25,709 nt of DNA. It comes from Minisyncoccota bacterium (GTDB lineage Bacteria; Patescibacteriota; Minisyncoccia; Moranbacterales; GCA-2747515). Position numbers and translations under genes: made by a program. The notes under the pieces were generated by a model. It searched no databases and had not been told where the DNA came from. It worked only from the letters and a program-made list of their open reading frames with translations. Of this stretch, positions 1-6,851 are shown one piece after another. The DNA lies in contig CALIRC010000058.1 of assembly GCA_938044295.1 (NCBI GenBank), positions 1 through 25,709 of the forward strand, given 5' to 3'. How positions within the stretch are numbered: position 1 is the first letter of the stretch; each line of letters starts with the position of its first letter.

Positions 1-576
1 GCGCTAGGTAAGCTTGAGTATGACCTGCGTAGTAGCGCTCCAGTGATCGCAAAGCTAGTCAAAAGCGCTGTTGCAAATGCAGCTCACAATGAAAACTACA
101 CGAGCGACAATCTAAGAATTATTGACATACAGGTTGGTGAGGGACCTACCTTGAAACGCTTTCGCCCGAGAGCTTATGGTCGCGCATTTAAAATTCTTAA
201 GCGTACATCTAAAATCACTGTAATCCTTGCAGATGAAGAGAAAGATAATAAGAAAAAATCGAAGCAGCCAGCACTAAATAAAGAATCCACAAAAAAAGAC
301 AGCACAGTAGAAAAAAAGCAAACTACTGGAGAGTTAGACGATCTAACAAAAGTAGAAGGAATCGGGCCTAAAATAGCACAGACACTCATAGACGCAGGCG
401 TAGACACATTTGAAAAACTCTCACATGAGAAGCCTGAAAAAATTGCACAACTGATAGCACAAGTACAGGGAGGACATGATCCGGAAACCTGGCCAAAACA
501 AGCCAAAATGGCACATGAAGGAAAATGGGAGGAACTAAAAAAATGGCAAGATGAGCTCGATGGAGGAAAGGCATAA
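1..576 (+). CDS. rplV: Large-subunit ribosomal protein uL22 (L22), 5'-partial, with C-terminal helix-hairpin-helix tail
   Basis: The frame is open from base 1, so the N-terminus lies outside the window; visible residues 15-75 match the uL22 core (SAVANAAHN, then GPTLKRFRPRAYGRA, then the ITVIL strand). uL22 binds 23S rRNA and lines the peptide exit tunnel. After the core comes a Lys/Thr-rich linker, and from visible residue 113 an extra domain: DDLTKVEGIGPKI, a helix-hairpin-helix signature, followed by a Trp-rich end (TWPKQAKMA, then KKWQDELDGG). Ordinary bacterial uL22 is about 110 residues and stops before this. By hand alignment the tail is about 49/77 identical to the tail of uS5 in this window. 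rpsC follows after 24 nt. The identity of the core is certain; the role of the tail is unknown. Confidence 0.97.
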   Translation, partial: ALGKLEYDLRSSAPVIAKLVKSAVANAAHNENYTSDNLRIIDIQVGEGPTLKRFRPRAYGRAFKILKRTSKITVILADEEKDNKKKSKQPALNKESTKKDSTVEKKQTTGELDDLTKVEGIGPKIAQTLIDAGVDTFEKLSHEKPEKIAQLIAQVQGGHDPETWPKQAKMAHEGKWEELKKWQDELDGGKA

Positions 577-600
577 GATAACATAAATCACACGAAAAAT

Positions 601-1254
601 ATGGGACAGAAAGTAAATCCAAAAGGCCTAAGACTTGGCATCACAACAACGTGGCGATCGCGCTGGTTTAGTGGTGGGGAAAGTTACATCCAAAATCTTC
701 GTGAAGATGTTATTCTGAGACGAGCTTTAATGAAAAAGTATCGACATGCAGCTGTTGCAGATGTCGAAATCGAACGAAATTCAAAAAGTGTAAAAGTTAT
801 TATCACAACATCTAGACCGGGAGTCCTTATTGGTCGTGGTGGAAGTGGAATCGAAGACATTTCAAAATTTATAAAAGATACAGTATTTCCAGGGCAAAAA
901 GTAACACTTGATGTTGAGGTAAAAGAGATTCGGCAGTTCGAAGAAAATGCAGCTCTCGTTGCTCAAAACGTGGCAGAACAGTTAGAAAAGCGCATGCCGT
1001 TTAGACGTGTACTAAAATCCATGCTCGATCAAATCGAAAAAACGCGAGGTGTTGAGGGGGTAAAAATTTCGGTATCTGGTCGTCTTAACGGAGCAGAGAT
1101 GTCACGCACAGAATGGCTATCTCGCGGACAAATTCCTCTGCACACATTGAGAGCAGATATTGACTTTGCACGTGATGTAGCACGTACTACTTACGGTGCC
1201 ATCGGTATTAAAGTCTGGATTTACAAAGGTTTAAAATTTGAGGATAAAAAATAA
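601..1254 (+). CDS. rpsC: Small-subunit ribosomal protein uS3 (S3)
   Basis: 217 residues, a normal length for uS3, which sits at the mRNA entry channel of the 30S subunit with uS4 and uS5. The start MGQKVNPKGLRLG is canonical. A type II KH RNA-binding domain is visible with its GxxG loop (IGRGGSGI, residues 77-84). The C-terminal domain has FRRVLK, holding the basic residues linked to ribosomal helicase activity in E. coli, and SGRLNGAE..RTEW and LHTLRADIDFA. No Shine-Dalgarno is visible before the ATG; the upstream bases are A-rich. It is second in the visible operon, 24 nt after rplV, and is followed by an unusually long 184-nt gap holding a large hairpin. Confidence 0.98.
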   Translation: MGQKVNPKGLRLGITTTWRSRWFSGGESYIQNLREDVILRRALMKKYRHAAVADVEIERNSKSVKVIITTSRPGVLIGRGGSGIEDISKFIKDTVFPGQKVTLDVEVKEIRQFEENAALVAQNVAEQLEKRMPFRRVLKSMLDQIEKTRGVEGVKISVSGRLNGAEMSRTEWLSRGQIPLHTLRADIDFARDVARTTYGAIGIKVWIYKGLKFEDKK

Positions 1255-1259
1255 TCTTC

Positions 1260-1350
1260 TGATACTAAAATAGAGATGTTTTCATGGATGATACTTACTA
1301 TATAAGTAGCAACCATGAGGACATCTCAAAAGCAGAAGTGATTTGTATCA
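1260..1350 (+). promoter_or_regulatory. Structured intergenic RNA between rpsC and rplP
   Basis: The 184-nt rpsC-rplP gap can fold into a long rod. An outer 6-bp helix pairs 1260-1265 (TGATAC) with 1345-1350 (GTATCA). The main stem pairs 1273-1287 with 1313-1327: 15 consecutive pairs, two of them G-U. After a 4x4 internal loop an apical 6-bp helix pairs 1292-1297 (TACTTA) with 1303-1308 (TAAGTA), closing a 5-nt loop. No T-run follows, so it does not look like an intrinsic terminator, and I see no ORF in the gap. Other gaps in this operon are 9 to 50 nt. It could be a processing site, a ribosomal-protein binding site or a small inserted element. The pairing is seen directly; the function is inference. 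Confidence 0.6.
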
Positions 1351-1438
1351 TAAAAAGCCAGTTAAGGTAGGAAGCAAAATTGACAGAAACGTAAAAATAA
1401 CGTAGGATAGATTTAATTTTGATAGAAAGACGACGCAT

Positions 1439-1855
1439 ATGTTAATGCCAAAAAAAGTAAAACACCGAAAAATGCATCGCGGCGGACCAATTAAGGGTCT
1501 CGCCACGCGTGGAAATACCGTTGCATTTGGCAGCTACGGACTTAAAGCGGTAACATCTGGATTAATAACCGCACGTCAGATTGAATCTGCAAGGCGTACA
1601 ATCACACGAACAATGCAACGCACCGGTAAATACTGGATCCGAATCTTTCCTGACCATCCAATGACTGCAAAAGGATCAGAGGTTGGTATGGGTAAAGGTA
1701 AGGGAGCAGTAGATTACTATGTAGCAAAAGTGCGTCCAGGTCGTGTTATGTTTGAAATAGAGGGTGTCTCAGAAAAAGAAGCTAGAGAGGCGTTTCGTTT
1801 AGCAGGACACAAATTTGGTGTGAAGACGAAGTTTGTCGTTAAACATACAGAATAA
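1439..1855 (+). CDS. rplP: Large-subunit ribosomal protein uL16 (L16)
   Basis: 138 residues, standard for uL16, which sits near the A-site tRNA elbow and the peptidyl transferase centre of the 50S subunit. Hallmarks: MLMPKKVKHRKMHRGG at the start, a central TGKYWIRIFPDHPMTAKG and GMGKGKGAVDYYVAKVRPG, and a C-terminal FRLAGHK. The first ATG (1439) is preferred over the in-frame ATG at 1445 because MLMPK is the common family start. A weak AGAAAG precedes it by about a dozen bases. It follows the 184-nt structured gap after rpsC and precedes rpmC by 29 nt. Confidence 0.98.
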   Translation: MLMPKKVKHRKMHRGGPIKGLATRGNTVAFGSYGLKAVTSGLITARQIESARRTITRTMQRTGKYWIRIFPDHPMTAKGSEVGMGKGKGAVDYYVAKVRPGRVMFEIEGVSEKEAREAFRLAGHKFGVKTKFVVKHTE

Positions 1856-1884
1856 ATATCTCGATTTAGAGTAAGTGACTACAT

Positions 1885-2076
1885 ATGAAAGCAAGTGAAT
1901 TACAACATAAAACAATCCAAGATCTGATGGAGTATATTGGAGAGCTTAAAGAAAAACTCCAAGAACGCAAAATGGCTGCTGTAGCTGGTAATCTCAAAGA
2001 AACATCTGATATCAAAAATCTAAAACGTGAAATAGCCCTTGCACATACGCTGATAAATGCAAAGAACAAACAATAA
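1885..2076 (+). CDS. rpmC: Large-subunit ribosomal protein uL29 (L29)
   Basis: 63 residues, typical for uL29, a small two-helix protein at the exit-tunnel rim that forms part of the docking site for nascent-chain factors. The sequence begins MKASELQHKTIQDLMEYIGELKEKLQ and ends with the helix IKNLKREIALAHTLINAK, matching the family pattern (Leu-rich helix, then the KxxRxxIARxxT-like segment). Its place between rplP and rpsQ is the conserved order. The start ATG has no clear ribosome binding site. A minus-strand ORF covering it is only its shadow. Confidence 0.95.
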   Translation: MKASELQHKTIQDLMEYIGELKEKLQERKMAAVAGNLKETSDIKNLKREIALAHTLINAKNKQ

Positions 2077-2090
2077 ATTGAAAGACCATT

Positions 2091-2348
2091 ATGACTACGA
2101 CATCAAAATCCCAAAAAACACAAAAAAAGACCATGCAAGGTGTGGTTGTCAGTGATGCCATGGATAAGACAATTGTTGTTCGCGTCGAAACGTTTAAAAC
2201 TGATAAAAAATACAACAAGAAGTATAAGTCATCCAAAAAATACAAAGTACATGACGAGAATAATCAGTACAAAGTTGGCGAGGTAGTTGATATTGTAGAA
2301 GTAAGCCCCATCAGTAAAGACAAATCATTTAGCACTATAGATAAGTAG
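2091..2348 (+). CDS. rpsQ: Small-subunit ribosomal protein uS17 (S17)
   Basis: 85 residues; uS17 is an OB-fold primary binder of 16S rRNA. The family core is visible: MQGVVVSDAMDKTIVVRVE, the basic YKSSKKYKVHDENN segment, and VGEVVDIVEVSPISKDKSF. About 14 Thr/Lys/Ser-rich residues precede the core, a short tail of the kind seen on several proteins in this window (uS11, uS9, enolase). A weak GAAAG lies ahead of the start. It is 14 nt after rpmC and 42 nt before rplN, in the conserved order. Confidence 0.97.
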   Translation: MTTTSKSQKTQKKTMQGVVVSDAMDKTIVVRVETFKTDKKYNKKYKSSKKYKVHDENNQYKVGEVVDIVEVSPISKDKSFSTIDK

Positions 2349-2390
2349 ATTCCAAGAAAATCAAAAAAGCAGTAAACCAATCACACAAAT

Positions 2391-2762
2391 ATGATTCAAG
2401 CAGAAACATGGCTCAAAGTGGCAGATAATAGCGGCGCGAGAGAAATCGAGTGCTTCAAGGTTCTTGGTGGCTCTAAAAGGCGATATGCTGGAATCGGAGA
2501 TATTATTGTCGCAAGTGTGAAATCGTCTGAACCACGCAGCACGATTAAATCAGGAGATGTGGTACGTGCAGTAATTGTGCGACAAAAAAAGGCTATTAGA
2601 CGCAAAGATGGTTCATACATCCGCTTCGATGAGAATGCCGCGGTAATAGTGGATCCTGAAAGCAAAGAACCCAAAGCAACGCGCATTTTTGGTCCAATTG
2701 CACGTGAATTAAGAGATAAGGGTTATAATAAGATTGTATCACTCGCTCCAGAAGTATTATAG
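2391..2762 (+). CDS. rplN: Large-subunit ribosomal protein uL14 (L14)
   Basis: 123 residues, the usual length for uL14, a beta-barrel protein at the subunit interface that forms bridges to 16S rRNA and lies near the site of the silencing factor RsfS. The start MIQAETWLKVADNSGAR is canonical, as are GDIIVASVK, VVRAVIVRQKK, GSYIRFDENAAVI and the end ARELRDKGYNKIVSLAPEVL. No Shine-Dalgarno is seen ahead of the ATG (ACACAAAT). The downstream rplX start lies 16 nt after the stop. Confidence 0.98.
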   Translation: MIQAETWLKVADNSGAREIECFKVLGGSKRRYAGIGDIIVASVKSSEPRSTIKSGDVVRAVIVRQKKAIRRKDGSYIRFDENAAVIVDPESKEPKATRIFGPIARELRDKGYNKIVSLAPEVL

Positions 2763-2778
2763 GTATTACATTACAAGT

Positions 2779-3093
2779 ATGTTGAAGATCAAAAAAGGTG
2801 ACAATGTCATCATTATCGCAGGAAAAGACAAGGGTACGCAGTCGGAAGTGCTCAGCGTTTTTCCAAGTGAAAATCGTGTACTTGTCGACAAGGTAAATAT
2901 GGTTACAAGACATGTCAAGCCAACGCAAGGTGGAAAAAAAGGAGAGCGAATCAAAAAAGAAGCTCCAATACATATATCAAATGTCATGCTTGTAGACCCA
3001 GGAACAAAAAATAAAACCCGTGTTGGATTTCGGACAGACGATAAAGGAGTAAAAATCCGTGTCGCAAAAAAAAGTGGTAAAGATCTCGCATAG
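2779..3093 (+). CDS. rplX: Large-subunit ribosomal protein uL24 (L24)
   Basis: 104 residues from the ATG at 2779. An in-frame start at 2734 is rejected: it would overlap rplN and add a Tyr-rich 15-residue leader unlike the family. uL24 is an assembly initiator that binds 23S rRNA near the tunnel exit. The KOW motif is at the N-terminus (MLKIKKGDNVIIIAGKDKG), then VNMVTRHVKPTQ and the conserved end KTRVGFR....KVRIAKKSG-like segment. Spacing to rplN is 16 nt and to rplE 20 nt. No clear ribosome binding site is visible. Confidence 0.97.
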   Translation: MLKIKKGDNVIIIAGKDKGTQSEVLSVFPSENRVLVDKVNMVTRHVKPTQGGKKGERIKKEAPIHISNVMLVDPGTKNKTRVGFRTDDKGVKIRVAKKSGKDLA

Positions 3094-3113
3094 AAATCAA
3101 TAAAGATGAAATC

Positions 3114-3677
3114 ATGAAAGCAGTACAGTCAATTAAAGAACGTTACACAGACGCCCGTAAAGATCTCGCAAAGAAAGTTGGTGCCAAAAACGTCATGAAT
3201 ACTCCACAGATAAAAAAAGTTGTGGTAAATGTTGGAATTGGGCGCATCACAAAAGAATCTGATAAAGTGGCAGAAGTGTATGATGCCATCACTGCAATCT
3301 CTGGTCAAAAACCTCTGAAAACACAAGCACATAAATCAATTGCAGGATTTAAGATTCGAGAAGGACAAGACATAGGCGTTAAAGTAACGCTCAGAGGAGC
3401 GCGTATGTGGGACTTTCTTTCACGTCTCATCAATGGAACACTCCCACGTGTACGTGATTTTCAAGGCATCGTTACATCAAGTGTTGATAGTAATGGACAT
3501 CTAAATATTGGCATCAAAGATCATACAGTCTTTCCAGAAATTGTCGCAGAAAAGGTTCGTTACATTTTTGGATTACAAGTAACAGTTGTAACAAAATCCC
3601 AAAACAGAGAAGCAGCAGAAGAAATGTTTCGGACATTAGGTTTCCCCCTTAAGAAGAAAGAATCCGAAACTAAATAA
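3114..3677 (+). CDS. rplE: Large-subunit ribosomal protein uL5 (L5)
   Basis: 187 residues, slightly above the usual 178-180. uL5 binds 5S rRNA and contacts the P-site tRNA and uS13 across the subunit interface. Conserved stretches are NTPQIKKVVVNVGIG near the start, KSIAGFKIREGQDIGVKVTLRG in the middle, and FLSRLINGTLPRVRDFQGI. The C-terminus has HTVFPEI and TLGFPLKKK, the latter ending in a Lys/Glu-rich tail. The gene sits 20 nt after rplX and 12 nt before rpsN, in the conserved order. Confidence 0.98.
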   Translation: MKAVQSIKERYTDARKDLAKKVGAKNVMNTPQIKKVVVNVGIGRITKESDKVAEVYDAITAISGQKPLKTQAHKSIAGFKIREGQDIGVKVTLRGARMWDFLSRLINGTLPRVRDFQGIVTSSVDSNGHLNIGIKDHTVFPEIVAEKVRYIFGLQVTVVTKSQNREAAEEMFRTLGFPLKKKESETK

Positions 3678-3689
3678 TAATAGAGCAAT

Positions 3690-3875
3690 ATGGCAAAAAA
3701 ATCAGTCGTAGCACGGTCGCAAAAAAAACCTAAATTCTCCACGCGTGAAGTCAATCGATGTTGGAAGTGTGGGCGCAAAAGGTATTACCTGCGTACGTTT
3801 GGACTGTGTCGTATGTGTTTTCGTGAACTAGCAAGTAAGGGTGAAATCCCGGGTGTCCGAAAGTCGAGTTGGTAA
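3690..3875 (+). CDS. rpsN: Small-subunit ribosomal protein uS14, zinc-binding short form
   Basis: 61 residues: the short zinc-ribbon type of uS14 rather than the ~100-residue zinc-free form. Four cysteines are visible as CWKC (24, 27) and CRMC (40, 43), and the end GEIPGVRKSSW matches the family. uS14 is a late-assembling protein of the 30S head near uS3 and uS10. It follows rplE by 12 nt with AGAG ahead of the start, and is followed by a 50-nt gap before rpsH. With bL31 and bL36, both of which also keep their Cys sets here, it suggests the cell relies on the zinc forms of these proteins. Confidence 0.98.
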   Translation: MAKKSVVARSQKKPKFSTREVNRCWKCGRKRYYLRTFGLCRMCFRELASKGEIPGVRKSSW

Positions 3876-3925
3876 GGGAATAACCCGAAACTACGAACAT
3901 CTTTAAATTTTCAAGTATAGAAGTT

Positions 3926-4336
3926 ATGATCGATCCAATATCAGACATGTTAACACGCATTCGTAATGCACAAGCTGCGCGGCACGCTAAAGTACTCATC
4001 CCAGCCTCAAAATTACGATTAGCAATTGCTCGCGTTTTAGAGCATGAGGGGTTTGTTGAAAAAGTAGAGAAAGCAGATCATCCTGAATCAGGGCATCCGC
4101 AAATTTCTGTCACTCTCAAATACGAGCAAATTTCTCACGCACGCAGAGCTGGTAAGATTAAAGGCCTCCAGCAAGTATCTAAACAAGGACAAAGAAAATA
4201 CGTGCGAACAACAGAAATTCATCAAATAAAAAATGGCTATGGGATTTCAGTCATCTCAACATCACAAGGTGTAATGACTGGAAAAGATGCTCGAAAAAAA
4301 GGGTTAGGTGGTGAGATGATCTGTCTCGCGTGGTAA
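3926..4336 (+). CDS. rpsH: Small-subunit ribosomal protein uS8 (S8)
   Basis: 136 residues, standard for uS8, a primary 16S rRNA binder in the central domain and, in E. coli, the translational repressor of the spc operon. Hallmarks: DPISDMLTRIRNAQAA at the N-terminus, LRLAIARVLEHEGFVEKV, and the end GVMTGKDARKKGLGGEMICLAW, where the family has GVMT..EAR....GGE-(V/I)-C-x-(V/A)W. There is no evident ribosome binding site. Whether S8 represses this operon cannot be judged; I see no clear S8-site hairpin near rplE. Confidence 0.98.
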   Translation: MIDPISDMLTRIRNAQAARHAKVLIPASKLRLAIARVLEHEGFVEKVEKADHPESGHPQISVTLKYEQISHARRAGKIKGLQQVSKQGQRKYVRTTEIHQIKNGYGISVISTSQGVMTGKDARKKGLGGEMICLAW

Positions 4337-4356
4337 TAATATATTGATCAAGTGAT

Positions 4357-4896
4357 ATGAGTCGTATCGGTAAAAAAATTGTAGAAATTCCAGATGGTGT
4401 CACAGCATCAGTTGAGGCGAACACTGTGACCATAAAAGGAGCAAAAGAGTCGCTTTCTATGCCAGTACACAATGCAGTAAGTATAACTGTAGAAGAAGAT
4501 GGTATAAAAGTATCTAAAAATCACAATGCAAAAATTGCTTCTGCGATGTGGGGCACAACTACAAGACTACTAGAAAACATGGTGATCGGAGTGACAAAAG
4601 GATTTGAAAAGGTGCTTGAGTTAAATGGAGTAGGATTTCGCATGGATGTCCAAGGAAAGAAAATTAATCTAGCGCTCGGATTCTCACATCCTGTTACTGT
4701 AGAAATTCCAGAGAAAGTAACTGCAACCGTTGAAAAAAATCTTCTAAAAATTTCTGGACCAGACAAGCAAGTTGTTGGGCAATTAGCAGCAAATATACGT
4801 GCATTGAAACCTGTTGAACCATACAAAGGAAAGGGCTTTAAATATGCAGACGAAATAGTCCGTCGGAAAGAAGGAAAGAGAGCTGCAGCTGCATAA
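4357..4896 (+). CDS. rplF: Large-subunit ribosomal protein uL6 (L6)
   Basis: 179 residues, the usual size for uL6, a two-domain protein near the sarcin-ricin loop and the GTPase-associated centre. The start MSRIGKKIVEIPDGV is canonical. The second domain has LNGVGFRMDVQGKKINLALGFSHPV, and the C-terminus PYKGKGFKYADEIVRRKEGK is a strong signature. It lies 20 nt after rpsH and 27 nt before rplR. The upstream sequence (GATCAAGTGAT) gives no Shine-Dalgarno. Confidence 0.98.
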   Translation: MSRIGKKIVEIPDGVTASVEANTVTIKGAKESLSMPVHNAVSITVEEDGIKVSKNHNAKIASAMWGTTTRLLENMVIGVTKGFEKVLELNGVGFRMDVQGKKINLALGFSHPVTVEIPEKVTATVEKNLLKISGPDKQVVGQLAANIRALKPVEPYKGKGFKYADEIVRRKEGKRAAAA

Positions 4897-4923
4897 TGAT
4901 CAACCAATATAGAGAAGAATTTT

Positions 4924-5271
4924 ATGAACACTACAAGAAATGACAAAAGAAAACACAGAACTCGTCGCATTCGTGCGCGCATTTCAGGTACAAAAGAGCG
5001 ACCACGTGTAAGCATTTTTCGATCGCTTACATCGTTTCGGGCACAAGTGATCGACGATGCAACAGGTACAACAATTGCTTCTGCTAATTTAGCCGACCTC
5101 AGCAACGAAAAAAATACTGTAGAGGGTGCTGCTAAAGTTGGTGCTATACTCGTAAAAAAATGCAAAGATATCGGCATAGAATCTGCGGTTTTCGATCGTA
5201 GTGGATACAAATATCACGGTAAAGTAAAAGCATTTGCAGATGCACTTCGTGACGGAGGATTAAAGCTTTAG
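4924..5271 (+). CDS. rplR: Large-subunit ribosomal protein uL18 (L18)
   Basis: 115 residues, normal for uL18, which binds 5S rRNA with uL5 and bL25 in the central protuberance. Seen: RNDKRKHRTRRIRARISGT at the N-terminus, RPRVSIFRSLTSFRAQVIDD, the ASA-type turn (TTIASANLADL), and the end AVFDRSGYKYHGKVKAFADALRDGGL, which matches the family's FDR-GY-YHGRV-A-A---R--GL pattern. An AGAGAAG lies just upstream of the start. The gap to rpsE is 27 nt. Confidence 0.98.
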   Translation: MNTTRNDKRKHRTRRIRARISGTKERPRVSIFRSLTSFRAQVIDDATGTTIASANLADLSNEKNTVEGAAKVGAILVKKCKDIGIESAVFDRSGYKYHGKVKAFADALRDGGLKL

Positions 5272-5298
5272 AAATCAATTATTTAGATACATGCACAT

Positions 5299-6153
5299 AT
5301 GATGCCAAGCAACAACAATCGAAAAAAACGTCGTCAAGGACGGAAGGAAAAGCCTGAATTTGATCAAAAACTACTTGACTTAGCACGTGTTACACGTGTT
5401 GTAAAAGGTGGTCGTCGTTTTCGCTTTCGCGCAACTGTTGTTGCTGGTAACCGCAAAGGAAAGGTTGGAGTAGGCGTGGCAAAAGGCTCAGATGTATCAC
5501 AAGCAATACAGAAAGCATTTGCTGACGCTCGAAAAAATATGATCACAGTTGAATTAGATGGAAACACAATTTCACATGAAATTGTCAAAAAGCACGGAGC
5601 TGCAAAAATCTTTTTAAACCCTGCACCAGAAGGACGAGGGATCATTGCAGGTGGCGCAGTGCGAACAGTAGTTGACCTGCTTGGAGTAAAAGATATTGTA
5701 AGTAAGTCAATGGGAACAGCAAATAAGCTAAACGTTGCAAGAGCAACTATAGCAGCACTTACAGACATCGCCCCACCAAAAAATCAAAAGTCAAAAAAAG
5801 ATGTAGTAGAAACAAATGAAGAAAAAACTTTTAAAGCTGCAATGGCAAAATCTGAAAAAGTAACACCAAAAAAAGAAGTAAAGAAAAGTGTGGAGTCAGG
5901 ATCAGATGATCTCACAAAAATCGAAGGCATAGGACCAAAAATCTCACAAGCACTCGCAATCGGAGGACTCAAAACCTTTAAAGACGTAGCAAATGCAACA
6001 CCTGAGTATATTAGTCAGCTCATAGAGGGTATCAGAGGTAATCACACACCCCTCACATGGCCAAAACAAGCTAAAATGGCGGCAGATGAGAAATGGGATG
6101 AGTTGAAGAAGTGGCAAGATGAACTTGATGGCGGTATAGACCAATCATCATAA
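5299..6153 (+). CDS. rpsE: Small-subunit ribosomal protein uS5 (S5) with C-terminal helix-hairpin-helix tail
   Basis: 284 residues against the usual ~165. uS5 lines the mRNA entry channel and affects decoding accuracy. The core (to about residue 165) has VVKGGRRFRFRATVVAGN, GKVGVGVAKGSDV, LNPAPEGRGIIAGGAVRTVVDLLGVKDI and KSMGTANKLNVARATI. After a Lys-rich linker, residues 203-279 repeat the uL22 tail: DDLTKIEGIGPKI (helix-hairpin-helix), then LTWPKQAKMA and KKWQDELDGG. Synonymous differences between the two DNA copies argue against a recent duplication. A second ATG at 5302 is an equally possible start. rplO follows after 31 nt with no room for rpmD (uL30). The core identification is certain; the tail's role is unknown. 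Confidence 0.98.
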   Translation: MMPSNNNRKKRRQGRKEKPEFDQKLLDLARVTRVVKGGRRFRFRATVVAGNRKGKVGVGVAKGSDVSQAIQKAFADARKNMITVELDGNTISHEIVKKHGAAKIFLNPAPEGRGIIAGGAVRTVVDLLGVKDIVSKSMGTANKLNVARATIAALTDIAPPKNQKSKKDVVETNEEKTFKAAMAKSEKVTPKKEVKKSVESGSDDLTKIEGIGPKISQALAIGGLKTFKDVANATPEYISQLIEGIRGNHTPLTWPKQAKMAADEKWDELKKWQDELDGGIDQSS

Positions 6154-6184
6154 CGGTAAAAAGTTAGAAGCAAGAATAAAAACT

Positions 6185-6667
6185 ATGCAAATTCACGAAC
6201 TAAAAAATCCACAAAAGAAAATGCGCAAACGCATAGGTCGTGGTGGAAAGCGCGGCACGACAGCCGGACGAGGTACAAAGGGGCAAAAATCACGAAGTGG
6301 TGTCAGTATGAAGCCTCTCTTTGAAGGTGGTCGTACATCACTTGTAATGCGTTTGAAAAAAAATCGAGGATTCAAAAGTCCACATGCCGGACAAAAGGCA
6401 CTTTCTCTTTCTACATTAGAAAAACATTTTGAAAACGACGAAACAGTAAATATCGTCTCTCTTAAAGAAAAAAAACTCATTCGTACAAAAGACGCAAAAT
6501 CTGGTGTAAGAATCTTAGCGGGAACACTAAACAAAAAGCTAAAAATCGAACATGAGATAGGGGTATCAAAAAACGCTAAGGAAATTATAGAAAAGGCAGG
6601 AGGAAAAATTCTCGAAGAAATAAAGAAACCTGATTTAAAAGCGAGGAAAGTACCGATTAGTAAATAG
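6185..6667 (+). CDS. rplO: Large-subunit ribosomal protein uL15 (L15)
   Basis: 160 residues. uL15 is a late 50S assembly protein with a long basic N-terminal extension reaching into 23S rRNA. That extension is visible: MRKRIGRGGKRGTTAGRG, then TKGQKSRSG and a Gly-rich FEGGRTSLVMRLKKNRGF. The globular end contains SGVRILAGTLNKKLKIEHEIGVSKNAKEII-like segments (VKAxxFSKSAxEKIEKAGG pattern) and ends in a Lys-rich tail. In most bacteria secY follows rplO; here a terminator ends the operon 55 nt downstream and eno comes next. Confidence 0.96.
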   Translation: MQIHELKNPQKKMRKRIGRGGKRGTTAGRGTKGQKSRSGVSMKPLFEGGRTSLVMRLKKNRGFKSPHAGQKALSLSTLEKHFENDETVNIVSLKEKKLIRTKDAKSGVRILAGTLNKKLKIEHEIGVSKNAKEIIEKAGGKILEEIKKPDLKARKVPISK

Positions 6668-6722
6668 CAGATTATTCCAACACAGCTCAAATAATACAAA
6701 AGAATAATAAGCGCAAACAAAG

Positions 6723-6745
6723 AACTACCCTTTCGGTAGTTTTTT
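6723..6745 (+). terminator. Intrinsic terminator after rplO
   Basis: A 7-bp stem pairs 6723-6729 (AACTACC) with 6735-6741 (GGTAGTT) around a 5-nt loop, and is followed by an uninterrupted T-run to 6745. It closes the ribosomal protein operon; the eno promoter -35 box begins two bases later. Confidence 0.85.
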
Positions 6746-6746
6746 G

Positions 6747-6776
6747 TTGAGCAGATTTAATGAAATAGTGTATAAT
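6747..6776 (+). promoter_or_regulatory. Promoter of eno
   Basis: TTGAGC at 6747-6752 and TATAAT at 6771-6776 are separated by 18 bp. Transcription would begin near 6783, leaving a leader of about 70 nt before the eno ATG at 6852. The -35 box abuts the rplO terminator. Confidence 0.7.
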
Positions 6777-6851
6777 AGTATAAAAGAAATATCACAAAAA
6801 GTGATAAGAAATATTATTTGTAGTAATAGTAAAGCAAATAAAACAAAAATA

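Noticed and set aside
4521..5210. 229-codon minus-strand frame over rplF and rplR
   Set aside because: It is a Ser/Phe-rich shadow of two certain ribosomal protein genes with no signals of its own.
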